Part shown: piece after piece, positions 35,183-44,714 of the stretch
Layout of the letters: each line of letters begins with the position of its first letter
How positions within the stretch are numbered: position 1 is the stretch's first letter
Assembly: GCA_027485645.1 (NCBI GenBank)
Contig: JAIXQR010000001.1
Location: 675,632-739,631, forward strand
Length of the DNA: 64,000 nt
Reading direction: 5' to 3'
DNA from: a bacterium
GTDB lineage: Bacteria; Armatimonadota; Fimbriimonadia; Fimbriimonadales; Fimbriimonadaceae
Made by a program: the position numbers and the translations under genes
The notes under the pieces: model-generated
The model's database searches: none
Seen by the model: only the letters and a program-made list of their open reading frames with translations
What the model was told of the DNA's origin: nothing

Positions 35183-35929
35183 TTAGGGCAAATCGCAAAC
35201 AAGCCGAATGCCAACGTACGGTGCGTTTGACAACCACCACCGGCTTTTCGGGTTCTGGGGGTCGTTTTCGTTCCACTTCGGAATCTGATAGGCGCGAGCC
35301 GTAAAGCCAATCTGACCCTTCTTCGAAAGGTAGTGCCCGCCGCAAGTCACCGGCTTGCCGTCCTTGTCGACTGCCCACTCCGCCATGTTGCCAAGGGTGT
35401 CAAAAAGCCCCCAAGCGTTCGGCTTCTTGGTGCCAACTGCCCAAGCCTTGTCCTCTGCGTTGTCCCAGTACCAAGCCACCTGGTCCAGTTCCGGCTCGGT
35501 GGTCGCACCGGCTCGGGCGGCGTACTCCCACTCGGCTTCGGTCGGCAACCGGTACTTCTTGCCGGTCTTCTTGCTTAGCCACTGGCAGAAGGTCTGCGCG
35601 CCGAGGTAGGTCATGCCCAGCGCGGCATATCCTTTGTGACCAAAACCTTTATCTGGCGCGCCGTATGGCTTGCTCGGGCGCGAAACAGCGTCCACGCCTT
35701 TCGCCTGATCTTCGACGCTTTGGTCTAATCGGAAGGCCCAAATGTCAAAAACGTCCCACGTGACTTCGGTAGTCGAAATGTAAAACGGCTTTCCACCGGG
35801 AAGAGCAGGAATTGGCTGCATCTTGAAACTGGCCAGCGTGCCCGGAATCTTCTCCTCAAAAGGAGCAGCCGACTGAGGAGCCAGGAGCATCGTTGCCAAC
35901 GCGACAGAAACCGTGAACATACGACTCAT
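35183..35929 (-). CDS. SUMF1/formylglycine-generating-enzyme-like protein
   Basis: The 248-aa protein has a signal peptide and an FGE-sulfatase domain: YISTTEVTWDVFDIW, YLGAQTFCQWLSKKTGKKYRLPTEAEWEYAARAG, WGLFDTLGNMAEW and the C-terminal GIRLV. True formylglycine-generating enzymes need a C-terminal CxxxC-like pair, which is not evident, and no sulfatase is nearby, so this is more likely a carbohydrate-binding or structural SUMF1 relative. It lies 58 nt upstream of the Gfo/Idh gene and may lead that operon. Confidence 0.86.
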   Translation of the reverse strand: MSRMFTVSVALATMLLAPQSAAPFEEKIPGTLASFKMQPIPALPGGKPFYISTTEVTWDVFDIWAFRLDQSVEDQAKGVDAVSRPSKPYGAPDKGFGHKGYAALGMTYLGAQTFCQWLSKKTGKKYRLPTEAEWEYAARAGATTEPELDQVAWYWDNAEDKAWAVGTKKPNAWGLFDTLGNMAEWAVDKDGKPVTCGGHYLSKKGQIGFTARAYQIPKWNENDPQNPKSRWWLSNAPYVGIRLVCDLP

Positions 35930-35999
35930 TTTGTCCGATACATCACAGCTCAGGTTGGACTAGACAAATCCCGCCAACTTCCGCAAACTACGCGATGCT

Positions 36000-37100
36000 A
36001 TGGGCAAGATTCGGATTGGCATTATCGGCTGTGGACAGATCGCACAACAACACATGCGAACCTACAAAGACATTCCCGATGCTGAGATGGTCGTATGTTG
36101 TGACCTGAACCGCGAAGCCGCCGAAAAATCTGCCGCAACCTACGGCATCCCCGAAGTCACAACCGACTTCCGCGAAGTCCTAAACCGCGACGACATTGAC
36201 GCCGTCGACGTTTGCCTCTATAACAACCTCCACGCCCCAGTCTCCATCGCTGCCCTCGAAGCCGGTAAGCACACCTACTGCGAAAAACCCATGGCGGGCA
36301 CTTATGTGGATGCCGTGGCGATGCGCGATGCCGCGCTCCGAACCGGCAAAAAGCTCCACATCCAGCTTGGAACGCTGTACTCAGACGAGGTCAAAGCGGC
36401 GAAAGAACTCATCGACGCTGGTGAACTCGGCAACGTCTACCATTCCCGCTCCACCGGATTCCGCCGACGTGGCCGACCGTACGTTGACGGCTACGCCACC
36501 CCTCCGTTCGTGCAAAAGAAGAATGCCGCGGGCGGCGCGCTTTATGACATGGGCGTCTACCACATCTCCGTCCACCTCTTCCTCCTCGGAAACCCCAAGG
36601 TTGAGCGCATCACGGGCAAGACTTACCAAGAGATTTGGATGGACGAGAAGCGCCGCGAGATCGCCCAGTACGACGTCGAAGAGCTCGGCCTGGGCTTCGT
36701 CCGATTTGAAGGCAACAAGTCGCTGGACATCATCGAAGCCTGGGCAGTAAATCTCGATGGTCTGGAGGCCAACGTCATCCTCGGCAGCGATGCCGGCATC
36801 CGCCTCTGGCCGTTCGGCTTCTTCAAGAACTACGGCAACCTTGCCATGAGCGCCACCGCCGACATCGGCGCCGCCAGTTTCCGTTGGGAAACCGTGGAGG
36901 GCCTCGGGACGAAGTACGCCAACTCCCAGTCCCACTGGATCGCCGCCCTCAACGGCGAAGTCGAACTGATCCCCACCGCCGAAATCGCGCTGAACACTAT
37001 GCTTGTTTCCGAAGGGATTTACCTATCGGAAAAGCTTGGCAGGGAAGTCACGGCAGACGAAGTGCAGGAGCACAGCGTCTCGACCGCGATTGCGATTTGA
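36000..37100 (+). CDS. Cytoplasmic Gfo/Idh/MocA oxidoreductase
   Basis: The 366-aa NAD(P)-dependent dehydrogenase has the Rossmann motif IGIIGCGQIAQQH at its start, the catalytic motif YCEKPMAGT (about 96) and a C-terminal domain with GGALYDMGVYHISV. It lacks a signal peptide, unlike the homologue on the opposite strand. It probably oxidises or epimerises a sugar or inositol. It diverges from the SUMF1-like gene with 70 bp between starts. Confidence 0.92.
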   Translation: MGKIRIGIIGCGQIAQQHMRTYKDIPDAEMVVCCDLNREAAEKSAATYGIPEVTTDFREVLNRDDIDAVDVCLYNNLHAPVSIAALEAGKHTYCEKPMAGTYVDAVAMRDAALRTGKKLHIQLGTLYSDEVKAAKELIDAGELGNVYHSRSTGFRRRGRPYVDGYATPPFVQKKNAAGGALYDMGVYHISVHLFLLGNPKVERITGKTYQEIWMDEKRREIAQYDVEELGLGFVRFEGNKSLDIIEAWAVNLDGLEANVILGSDAGIRLWPFGFFKNYGNLAMSATADIGAASFRWETVEGLGTKYANSQSHWIAALNGEVELIPTAEIALNTMLVSEGIYLSEKLGREVTADEVQEHSVSTAIAI

Positions 37101-37320
37101 TGTCCGGGTTCTACTTCTGCAGTTAAGGGAATGTTACGCCTTGGGTAGTCGACGGCTTTTTTGCTCTATCCTGCGCGTCTAATAATGGTGGTTGCCAGAA
37201 GCGTTCCAGACTCGTGTTTCAGCGTTATGCGAGAGACTTATCCTAGGCATCTCAGGTTTGGGTACACGCAGCCTGATTGTGGAAACTGGTTGACCACAAC
37301 TATCAGAGGACAAGGGCACG
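37101..37320. other. Intergenic region of 220 bp
   Basis: I see no gene here. It contains a T-rich stretch (37157-37162) without a convincing hairpin, and GAGGA with AAGG just before the ATG at 37321, which could serve as a ribosome-binding site. A pair of GTTA(A/C)G elements 11 bp apart (37122 and 37133) points the wrong way for any gene. Confidence 0.5.
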
Positions 37321-38304
37321 ATGGTCTTTGCTGATTTTCCGCAGCTTTCTGACTTCCGGGCCAGCATTCTTACGGTGCACCGCCAGGATTCCTATAGATC
37401 ATCTCTCAATTGGAGCACTATTGATGCCTTTGGCGAGCAAAAGAGGGTTTTTAGTTTTCCTTCTCGCGACGTAGCATGGTCCGCTCTTAGCCCCGACGGT
37501 ACGCAAGTGGTGACTTTGCAGAATTTGCAGAAGGGCACCTTGGTGTCCACATTTCGAATAACCAGGAAGGGAGTCAGCAGTGTAAAGGTGCGAACTTCCA
37601 AAATCAATGCCAAAGGCATAAAGTGGAACCTCAGCTCAACAAAGTTTGCGACGGAGGAGTACCGTAACGGTGCAAAGGAACTTCGCGTTTTTACGAGTTC
37701 GCTCCGGCTGGATTCTTCCTATGCCATTCCGTTCCGAGCGACATGGTATTGGCAAAAGGATGGTCGAATTGCGGTCGTGACTTCAGACAAATTGTTTAAG
37801 GCAACCGCCGGTCTTGTGCGTTACCCGTCGCTACAAGTTCCCGCCACTAGCGCCAGTGCTTTCAATCCTTCGGATCGATCGGTGATCTGGGACAGCGACG
37901 GTATCGTTTACAGCCAAAATGGAACTGCCGCATCTATATTGCGCTCCGCCGGCAGCTTAGAATTCCGAGGGTTCTGGAAGAATCGGTCAGAGTTACTCTA
38001 TTCCGTCGTACAAGACGGACCTCTCGGGTCGCGCTGGATTTGCAGCCTTTGGATCGTAACTTGGCGACCTGGTCAGAACGACCGACTTCAGCCGAGATTG
38101 CTCTACAAAACTAGCCGAAATAGTCCCGAGCCAGAGGGTGGATTCCATCTGGCCCCGCTCGCGGTCATCGGTGGTGGAGTGATCGCGGTTTCAAATCGAA
38201 GTGAAGGTGACCGAGTCGAGTGGATAAAAGACGGACTCCCGTTTACAATCGCCACGCTACCAGCGGGCGAGCAGATCGTTGACTTTGCCGTCACTGCTAG
38301 ATAG
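37321..38304 (+). CDS. Hypothetical WD40/PD40-like propeller protein
   Basis: The 327-aa protein has repeated short strands and SPDGTQVV-like motifs (SALSPDGTQVVTLQ, IKWNLSSTKFATEEY) typical of PD40/TolB-like propellers. No signal peptide is seen and no enzyme motif is recognised. Base and codon use is more AT-rich than neighbours (TTT, AAA and ATA codons are common), which may indicate recent acquisition. In-frame stop TGA at 37291 rules out a longer start. Confidence 0.65.
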   Translation: MVFADFPQLSDFRASILTVHRQDSYRSSLNWSTIDAFGEQKRVFSFPSRDVAWSALSPDGTQVVTLQNLQKGTLVSTFRITRKGVSSVKVRTSKINAKGIKWNLSSTKFATEEYRNGAKELRVFTSSLRLDSSYAIPFRATWYWQKDGRIAVVTSDKLFKATAGLVRYPSLQVPATSASAFNPSDRSVIWDSDGIVYSQNGTAASILRSAGSLEFRGFWKNRSELLYSVVQDGPLGSRWICSLWIVTWRPGQNDRLQPRLLYKTSRNSPEPEGGFHLAPLAVIGGGVIAVSNRSEGDRVEWIKDGLPFTIATLPAGEQIVDFAVTAR

Positions 38305-38453
38305 TGCTATCTCATCCGGCGTTCGAGCTCCGCTCCGCAAAGACGGACTCTCGATTCGCCTGTTTCACTTACAAGACCGAAACTTCCGGATTCGTCGTTC
38401 GGTGGTCCTCAAGCCAAAGAACTAAGACCGAACCAAATCAGGACAATCAAACC

Positions 38454-39545
38454 ATGTCCGCAATCATTCGCCCGAACGTGCTTCAGATGGAGCCCTATGC
38501 GCCCGGGCGACCGATTGAGGACGTCAAGCGCGAGTTCAACCTCGACCGCGTCGTCAAGCTGGCCAGCAACGAGAACCCCTTCGGGCCCTCGCCGCTGGCC
38601 GTAGGGGCCATTCAGCGCGCCGCAGCGAACCTCCACCAGTACCCAGACGGAAGCGCCGCCGCGATTCGGAACGCCATCGCGGCAAAGTTCGGTCTCGAAG
38701 CCGAAAACATCCTCCTCGGAAACGGAAGCGACGAACTGATTCATCTCATCGGCTTGCTCTTCTTGGACGGTCCCGACACGGAGATGATCATGGGCAACCC
38801 GAGCTTCGTGCGTTACGATGCCGCCGCTCACCTCGCCCCGGCCAAGCTCACTAAGATCCCGCTCGACGCGGACCATAAACACGATCTCGACCGGATGCTC
38901 GAAGCCGTCACATCCAATACTCGCGTGATCTTCGTCGCGAACCCCAACAACCCGACCGGCACCGTTGTCACCGGCACCGCCATTCGAGCCTTCCTCGACA
39001 AGCTTCCAGCCCACGTGACGCTGGTGCTTGACGAAGCCTATTTCGAGTTCGCCGCCCACGCGCCAGACATGCCGAACAGCGCCGAACTCGTGCGCGAAGG
39101 CTACAACGTCATCGGCCTCCGCACCTTCTCGAAAGCCTACGGCCTCGCTGGCATCCGCGTCGGGTTTGGCTTTGCGCCAAAGAGCGTCGTAGACGCCTAC
39201 CACCGCGCCCGAGAGCCGTTCAACGTCAACAGCCTCGCCCAAGTCGCCGCCATCGCGGCTCTCGATGACACGGAGCACTTGCAGAAGACCGTCGAGAACA
39301 ACACGTTCGGGCTGAAATTCCTGAAGGACCTCTTTGAGCAAACCGGCGGTACTCCGGTCGAAAGCTACGCCAACTTTGCCTACGCAAACATCCACCGCGA
39401 AGCCGACCCGGTCTTCCAAGCCTTGCTGCGAAAAGGCGTCATCGTCCGCTCTGGGAAGCATGTCGGCCACCCTAACTTCCTCCGCGTCAGCGTGGGAACG
39501 ATGGACGAGCTGGAAATCTTCGCGAGCGAATACCGCGCCCTTTAA
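38454..39545 (+). CDS. hisC: Histidinol-phosphate aminotransferase
   Basis: This PLP enzyme converts imidazole-acetol phosphate and glutamate to histidinol phosphate in histidine synthesis. The 363-aa length is right. Motifs are KLASNENPFGPSP, NGSDELI, NPNNPTGT, DEAYFEF and TFSKAYGLAGIRVG, where the lysine binds PLP. No other his genes are nearby, so it is a stand-alone copy and could also act on aromatic amino acids. The ATG at 38454 is chosen by family alignment. It ends tail-to-tail with the antiporter gene (TTAA). Confidence 0.93.
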   Translation: MSAIIRPNVLQMEPYAPGRPIEDVKREFNLDRVVKLASNENPFGPSPLAVGAIQRAAANLHQYPDGSAAAIRNAIAAKFGLEAENILLGNGSDELIHLIGLLFLDGPDTEMIMGNPSFVRYDAAAHLAPAKLTKIPLDADHKHDLDRMLEAVTSNTRVIFVANPNNPTGTVVTGTAIRAFLDKLPAHVTLVLDEAYFEFAAHAPDMPNSAELVREGYNVIGLRTFSKAYGLAGIRVGFGFAPKSVVDAYHRAREPFNVNSLAQVAAIAALDDTEHLQKTVENNTFGLKFLKDLFEQTGGTPVESYANFAYANIHREADPVFQALLRKGVIVRSGKHVGHPNFLRVSVGTMDELEIFASEYRAL

Positions 39546-40825
39546 GCCGTCGCCGGAGCCGCATTCGGCTCCACTCGGCCGTAGATCAGCAAGAACAGTG
39601 GCGACGCCATCAGCGTCGTCACAATCGCCATCACGACCATGATCGCGAACAGCGTCGGCGTGATCACGCCCTGCTGCAAGCCGATATTCAGAATGATCAG
39701 CTCCATCAGCCCGCGGGCGTTCATGAGGGTGCCAATCGTCCAACTCTCTCGCCAAGGCTCGCCCGATGCCCGCGCCGCCAAAGCGCAAGCCACGCCTTTC
39801 CCAAGGATCGCGGCCAGGCAAATCACAATTGTCACCGTCCAAAGTTCAGCCCCCGAAATGAGGTTGATGTTAGTATTGAGCCCGCTGTAGACGAAGAAGA
39901 ACGGAAGCAGGAACGACACCGTCATCGGCTCAATCCGCTCGCGAATCGCCTCTGCATACCGACCTCGCGGCATGGCACAGCCGACCAGGAACGCGCCGAA
40001 CACGGCGTATATTCCGATCGCGTCGGTAAACCAAGCCCCCGCCATCAGGATCAAGATGACTGTGGTCATCTGCCCCTGCGAAAACTTCCCGGTCTCGTTC
40101 GTTACAGAAGCGAGCTGATTGAGAAGTTTCTTGCCCACGGTGAGCATCAACACGCCGAACAAAATTCCGCCGCCAATGGCAAGCCAAGCAATGCTCATGT
40201 TGCCCTTGCTGAAGGCCAATACAATCGCGAGCAAACACCAAGCCGCCGCGTCGTCCGTGGCCCCGGCTCCGAGCGCCAGCGTCCCCATTGAGGTCCGCGC
40301 GATGCCGCGCTCATACAGAATCCGCGCGAGCATTGGGAAAGCCGTAATGCACATCGCCGCCCCAAGGTAAATCGCCGCGTTCGTATCCGTGATCGCCGGT
40401 GCGAACAAATCGGTCCGCTCACGATAAATGTAAGCGATGCCGAACCCAAGCGTGAACGGCGCAATGATCCCGGCCAGTGAAACGGAAACCGCGCCACCAA
40501 TCCGGTTCGATATGAGCTTAATGTCGAACTCAAGACCGATGAGGAACATGTAAAGCACCAAGCCAACCTGGGCGATGATGTACAGGATCGACATGGATGG
40601 GTGCGAGCCCGTCAATCCTTCGAGCTTGCGAGGGAAAAGGTAGCCCTGAAGCTCTGGCATCGATCTCCCGAGCACCGATGGTCCGAGCAACACCCCGGTG
40701 ACCATCTCCATCACCACCTGCGTTTGGCCAAGGTACTTCGAGCCGAGCCAGCCGACGGCTTTGCAGGCCGCCAAAACGATCATTACCTGCAGCATGAACC
40801 GCAGCATCAAGTCTAAGTCCGTCAT
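39542..40825 (-). CDS. Kef-type cation:proton antiporter
   Basis: The 427-aa membrane protein has about 12 hydrophobic segments and the CPA2 features LQVMIVLAACKAVGW, GVLLGPSVLG, the GLEFD motif and the ion-site stretch GAGATDDAAAWCLLA. It exchanges Na+ or K+ for protons across the inner membrane. It lacks the C-terminal RCK/TrkA-N domain of KefB/KefC. The ATG at 40825 is chosen because upstream residues are polar and outside the family. It diverges from the AAA ATPase gene. Confidence 0.9.
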   Translation of the reverse strand: MTDLDLMLRFMLQVMIVLAACKAVGWLGSKYLGQTQVVMEMVTGVLLGPSVLGRSMPELQGYLFPRKLEGLTGSHPSMSILYIIAQVGLVLYMFLIGLEFDIKLISNRIGGAVSVSLAGIIAPFTLGFGIAYIYRERTDLFAPAITDTNAAIYLGAAMCITAFPMLARILYERGIARTSMGTLALGAGATDDAAAWCLLAIVLAFSKGNMSIAWLAIGGGILFGVLMLTVGKKLLNQLASVTNETGKFSQGQMTTVILILMAGAWFTDAIGIYAVFGAFLVGCAMPRGRYAEAIRERIEPMTVSFLLPFFFVYSGLNTNINLISGAELWTVTIVICLAAILGKGVACALAARASGEPWRESWTIGTLMNARGLMELIILNIGLQQGVITPTLFAIMVVMAIVTTLMASPLFLLIYGRVEPNAAPATA

Positions 40826-40901
40826 TGGATTCACTCGGGCCTGAGCATTATCACCTAATCGGTGCAACGGCGCTCAACGCATTTCGGTAGCATCATCCGA
40901 C

Positions 40902-42404
40902 ATGAATCCGATCCGCGAGATCGAAATCCTGATTCGGGCGAAGTACCCAATCCTATACGTAGTGAGTTGGGAGGAGCGCCGCGTGGAAGAAGCCCTTCAA
41001 AAAATTTGTGGTGGGCTCAATCGAACCGTTCACACATGGTCGGTTACGCAGGGGATGCGTCCGCCCGTCTCGCGACCCGGAATGGCGACCCGCACCTCCG
41101 GCCTGCCCGGAGAGTTAGAAGCCCTGGCCCAAGTTCACGAAGCCCCGGAATACACAGTTTTCCTGCTCCGCGATTTCCATCCCTACATGAAGGACTATCG
41201 TGTGGTGCGGTTGCTTCGCGACCTCGCCCTGCGGCTCCGCGGTCGAACCCAAACCCTCATCCTCACCGGACCGACCCTCAACCTTCCGTCGGACCTCGAG
41301 AAAGACGTCACCGTCATCGACTTCCCGCTGCCGGATGTCGAGGAAATTTCGGATTGCCTGGACAAGGTCATCAGCGCGGTTAAAGACAACGTCAACATTG
41401 ACCCCAAGCTTGAACCGCTGGAACGAGAACTGCTCGTAAAATCCGCCCAAGGACTAACCCTCGACGAAATCGAGAGCACCTTCGCCCGCAGCCTAGTCGA
41501 GCGAAAGAAGTTCGATGTGGAAGTTGTTCTCGAAGAAAAGAAGCAGATCATCCGGAAGTCGGGAACGCTGGAGTACTACGCTCCGGAAGCGCATCTAAAG
41601 GACGTCGGTGGACTCGAGCTGCTGAAAGACTGGCTTGAAAAGCGCCAAACCAGCTTCACCGACAAAGCGCGCGATTTCGGAATCCCGGCACCGAAAGGCA
41701 TCCTCCTCTTGGGCGTTCAAGGCTGCGGAAAATCGCTGACCGCGAAAGCCGTCGCCGCGCACTGGAACCTTCCGTTGCTCAAGCTCGACGTTGGCCGAAT
41801 CTTTGGCTCCCTTGTCGGGCAAAGCGAAGAGAACATTCGAAAGGCGATCAAGACCGCCGAGTCCGTCGCGCCCTGCATCCTTTGGGCCGATGAACTCGAA
41901 AAGGGCTTCGCCGGAGTCAGCGGCGGAAACGTCAGCGACAGCGGCACGACCGCCCGCGTGTTCGCCACCTTCCTTACTTGGATGAGTGAAAAGACCAGCT
42001 CGGTGTTCCTCATCGCCACCGCCAACGACGTGTCGGCCCTCCCGCCAGAAATGCTCCGAAAGGGCCGCTTTGACGAAATCTTCTTCGTCGACTTGCCCGA
42101 CAAAGATGAGCGTGCAGAGATTTTCCGCATCCACCTCGCCAAGCGAAAGCGCGATCCGGGTAAGTTCAAACTTGGCCCGCTCGCCGAAGCCACAGCCGGA
42201 TTCAGCGGGGCAGAAATTGAGCAGGTCGTCGTCGGCGCGCTCCATTCCGCGTTCCACGTGGAGAAGGAAGTCACGCAGAAAGACCTCCTCACCGAAGCTA
42301 AAAGCGTGGTGCCGTTGAGCGTGATGATGAGCGAAGAGATCGGGGATCTGCGGGAGTGGGCACGGCTCCGAACGCGTCCGGCAAGCAAGAACGACGACAA
42401 CTGA
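40902..42404 (+). CDS. Ycf46-like AAA ATPase
   Basis: The 500-aa protein has an N-terminal region of about 230 residues (EIEILIRAKYPILYVVSWEE start) typical of Ycf46, then an AAA module with Walker A GVQGCGKSLTAK (about 268-279), a Walker B ILWADELEKGF, sensor 1 FLIATANDV and arginine-finger region RKGRFDEIFFVDLP. In cyanobacteria Ycf46 is linked to inorganic carbon use; the role in other phyla is unclear. TAGCAT lies 8 nt before the ATG. A hairpin overlaps its stop codon. Confidence 0.9.
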   Translation: MNPIREIEILIRAKYPILYVVSWEERRVEEALQKICGGLNRTVHTWSVTQGMRPPVSRPGMATRTSGLPGELEALAQVHEAPEYTVFLLRDFHPYMKDYRVVRLLRDLALRLRGRTQTLILTGPTLNLPSDLEKDVTVIDFPLPDVEEISDCLDKVISAVKDNVNIDPKLEPLERELLVKSAQGLTLDEIESTFARSLVERKKFDVEVVLEEKKQIIRKSGTLEYYAPEAHLKDVGGLELLKDWLEKRQTSFTDKARDFGIPAPKGILLLGVQGCGKSLTAKAVAAHWNLPLLKLDVGRIFGSLVGQSEENIRKAIKTAESVAPCILWADELEKGFAGVSGGNVSDSGTTARVFATFLTWMSEKTSSVFLIATANDVSALPPEMLRKGRFDEIFFVDLPDKDERAEIFRIHLAKRKRDPGKFKLGPLAEATAGFSGAEIEQVVVGALHSAFHVEKEVTQKDLLTEAKSVVPLSVMMSEEIGDLREWARLRTRPASKNDDN

Positions 42405-42428
42405 ACCGTAATGTGTACGGTTCAGTTG
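42398..42428 (+). terminator. Hairpin overlapping the stop of the Ycf46-like gene
   Basis: A perfect 13-bp stem (42398-42410 with 42416-42428) with a 5-nt loop includes the TGA stop at 42402-42404. Only a weak T-rich tail (TATAC) follows, so it may stabilise the mRNA end as well as terminate. Confidence 0.75.
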
Positions 42429-42496
42429 TATACGCAACGGTACTAGGATTTACGGGGACGCTTGTAGGGCCGGTCAAAACCCGGTAAATATAAGGG

Positions 42497-44440
42497 ATGC
42501 TACTGGCAGTTCTTGGGCTCACATCGAGCTTCGTTACAACGTGGTACGGACCCGCCGTCGCTGAATTCAAAATCGAGTTCAGCGGCAACCCGTATGATCC
42601 CGCGGAGAACGACGTTCGGGTGAAGTTCACCGCGCCCGACGGAAAGGCCGAAGAACGGCTTGCCTTTTACACCGGCAACGGTTCCTGGAAATCTATCCTC
42701 GTCACCAAAACCCCCGGAACCTATAAGCCAACCCTGCTTCGAAACGGCAAACCCAGCATCCAAGCCGCCACCACCGGCACCGTAGATGCCACCAAGGCCA
42801 TCGCAAAAGGATTCTTGAAGCGCCGCGATACGGGCTTTGTCTTTGACGACGGCAGCACCTACGTGCCGCTCGGCTTTAACCTCAGTTGGCAAGGAGGCGA
42901 CCTGCCACCGATGACCGAATCGCTAAAGAAGATGGGCGAGAGCGGCACCAACTGGACCCGAATTTGGGCCTGTCACTGGGACGGAAAGAACCCATGGTGG
43001 CCGGTTGAAGGCACGGTCAAGGACGGCGAGTTCAACCCACCTGCCCTCGAAAAGTGGGATAGCCTTCTCACCGCCTCCGAAACCCACGGCCAGTACGCCC
43101 AGTTCGTTCTCTTCCACCACGGCCAATGGACCACGCGGGTGAACCCGAACTGGCAAGACAATCCCTGGAATACCGCAAAAGGCGGCTTCCTAAAGGATCC
43201 GGGCGACTTCTTCACGAACGCCGAAGCCAAGCGTCGCGCAAAGAACTGGCTGCGTTACGCCGTCGCCCGCTACGGCCACTACCAGAGCGTCATGTGCTGG
43301 GAGCTTTTTAACGAGGTGGAGTGGGTCGAAGCCCGGTACCAAGACCGCTGGCCCGACATTGCCGCTTGGCACGGAGAAATGGCCGACTACCTGCGTAGCA
43401 TCGATCCGTACAACCACCTCGTCACCAGCAGCAGCGATCCAATTCCGGCGGTCGAAGAAGCCTTCTACGCGAAAATGGATTATTACCAGCCGCACACCTA
43501 TCCGGCCAACGTTCTGGCCGCGATCGGAAAGCGAAAGTTCCCGACCGACAAGCCCGGATTTTTTGGCGAATTCGGCCCACCCGACGGCCCCGACTATAAG
43601 CAGGGCATTCGAGACGGGATCTACGGTGGACTCTTGGCGGGTCATGCCGGAGCGGGGCAGTACTGGTACTGGGACCGCGTTGAGAAGGACAATCTCTATC
43701 CGATCTTCGCTCGCGCCGCTGCCTTCATGAAAGCAGCCAATTTCGGCAACCACCGCACCGCCGCGCCGGTTTCAATCCGCACCAACTCTGGGCAAAACGT
43801 AGATCTCAGCTTCCGACCTGGCATCGGCTGGGGCAAATCGCGAACGGGCACCTTCAACCTCCCGGCAGACTGGGAAAAGGAAGGCGAGGTCAGCTCCTAT
43901 CTCATCGGCGCAACGGGCGGAAACAAGGCCATGTACGTTCCGATTGAATTCAAATTCCGCCTCGCCGAGCCCGGAACCGCCCGGTTCCGCATCGCCAGCG
44001 CATCGAAAGGCGGCGCCAGCTTGCGGATCAGCGTGAACGGCGTTGAAGCCTACAAGCGAGACTTCCCGGCCGGAGAGAACGAAACCCGCGTTCCCGAACC
44101 GATTGAGCTGGCCCTGCCGAAAGGGGATGTCAGCGTGAAGGTCGAAAACCTCGGGGCCGACTGGGTGAACTTCAGTTCCTTCAGCCTGCCTGGGCTTGCC
44201 GACGCGGCAAAGGCGCATGGCCTCAGCGAAGGCAGCTGGGCCGCCGTGCGTTTACTGGCAAAGCCCGGCTCGAAGGTCACCCTCGGCGGCTTGCCGCTGC
44301 TCGATGGAACCTACACCGTGCAGTGTCTGGACCTCGCCGCCGATGCCGAAACCACCACAACCGTGACCGTGAAGAACGGCAACGCAGAAATCCAGCCAAA
44401 GTATGCCGAAACAGGTCTCGTTTTCCGCAAATCAGGTTAG
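42497..44440 (+). CDS. DUF5060-containing GH5-like glycoside hydrolase
   Basis: The 647-aa protein starts with a weak signal peptide, then a DUF5060-like beta-sandwich (FKIEFSGNPYDPAENDVRVKF), then a (beta/alpha)8 barrel with FNLSWQGGDLP, TRIWACHW, MCWELFNEVEWV (acid/base Glu) and GFFGEFGPPDG (nucleophile Glu). Two C-terminal beta domains follow, including a carbohydrate-binding-like part (GGASLRISVNGVEAYKR). The exact substrate is open; beta-mannan or beta-glucan is likely for this type. It ends 19 bp before tRNA-Asn. Confidence 0.86.
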   Translation: MLLAVLGLTSSFVTTWYGPAVAEFKIEFSGNPYDPAENDVRVKFTAPDGKAEERLAFYTGNGSWKSILVTKTPGTYKPTLLRNGKPSIQAATTGTVDATKAIAKGFLKRRDTGFVFDDGSTYVPLGFNLSWQGGDLPPMTESLKKMGESGTNWTRIWACHWDGKNPWWPVEGTVKDGEFNPPALEKWDSLLTASETHGQYAQFVLFHHGQWTTRVNPNWQDNPWNTAKGGFLKDPGDFFTNAEAKRRAKNWLRYAVARYGHYQSVMCWELFNEVEWVEARYQDRWPDIAAWHGEMADYLRSIDPYNHLVTSSSDPIPAVEEAFYAKMDYYQPHTYPANVLAAIGKRKFPTDKPGFFGEFGPPDGPDYKQGIRDGIYGGLLAGHAGAGQYWYWDRVEKDNLYPIFARAAAFMKAANFGNHRTAAPVSIRTNSGQNVDLSFRPGIGWGKSRTGTFNLPADWEKEGEVSSYLIGATGGNKAMYVPIEFKFRLAEPGTARFRIASASKGGASLRISVNGVEAYKRDFPAGENETRVPEPIELALPKGDVSVKVENLGADWVNFSSFSLPGLADAAKAHGLSEGSWAAVRLLAKPGSKVTLGGLPLLDGTYTVQCLDLAADAETTTTVTVKNGNAEIQPKYAETGLVFRKSG

Positions 44441-44459
44441 GTAATATCTTCGATAGCGT

Positions 44460-44535
44460 TGCCGCATAGCTCAGTTGGTAGAGCAGCTGACTGTTAATCA
44501 GCTGGTCACAGGTTCGAGTCCTGTTGCGGCAGCCA
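44460..44535 (+). tRNA. tRNA-Asn (GUU)
   Basis: The full cloverleaf is seen: acceptor TGCCGCA with TGCGGCA, D arm GCTC, anticodon stem GCTGA/TCAGC around loop CTGTTAA, and T arm ACAGG-TTCGAGT-CCTGT. The discriminator is G and CCA is encoded. The anticodon GTT is at 44493-44495. TAATAT (44442-44447) is a likely -10, 12 nt before the gene. Asn tRNA genes are common integration sites, and an accessory patch follows. Confidence 0.96.
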
Positions 44536-44714
44536 TCCTCTTTCCGCTCCAATTGCTCTTGCGTCTCCGTTGAGCACGCGCCGCAGGAGAGTCAAACTCC
44601 TAGTCCCGTTTGATGCTTTCCATGCCAGGTTCGGCCTGAGTGACGAACGAAAGCTCGCAACGTCAATGCATCAATCGTGTCGAACCGAGCAATAATCTTG
44701 TAGTCAAATAGGCA

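Noticed and set aside
37122-37138. A GTTAAG/GTTACG pair 11 bp apart, like a Pho box
   Set aside because: It is degenerate, points toward the 3' end of a gene rather than a start, and has no -10 at the right distance, so it is probably chance.
38409-39842. A 477-codon minus-strand open frame opposite hisC
   Set aside because: It is the antisense shadow of a well-supported hisC, has no recognisable domain, and its composition (Val/Asp/Arg/Gly-rich) is typical of shadows in GC-rich genes.
44536-44714. Possible attachment-site duplication of the tRNA-Asn 3' end
   Set aside because: I could not find a second copy of the tRNA 3' sequence downstream, and no integrase is present.
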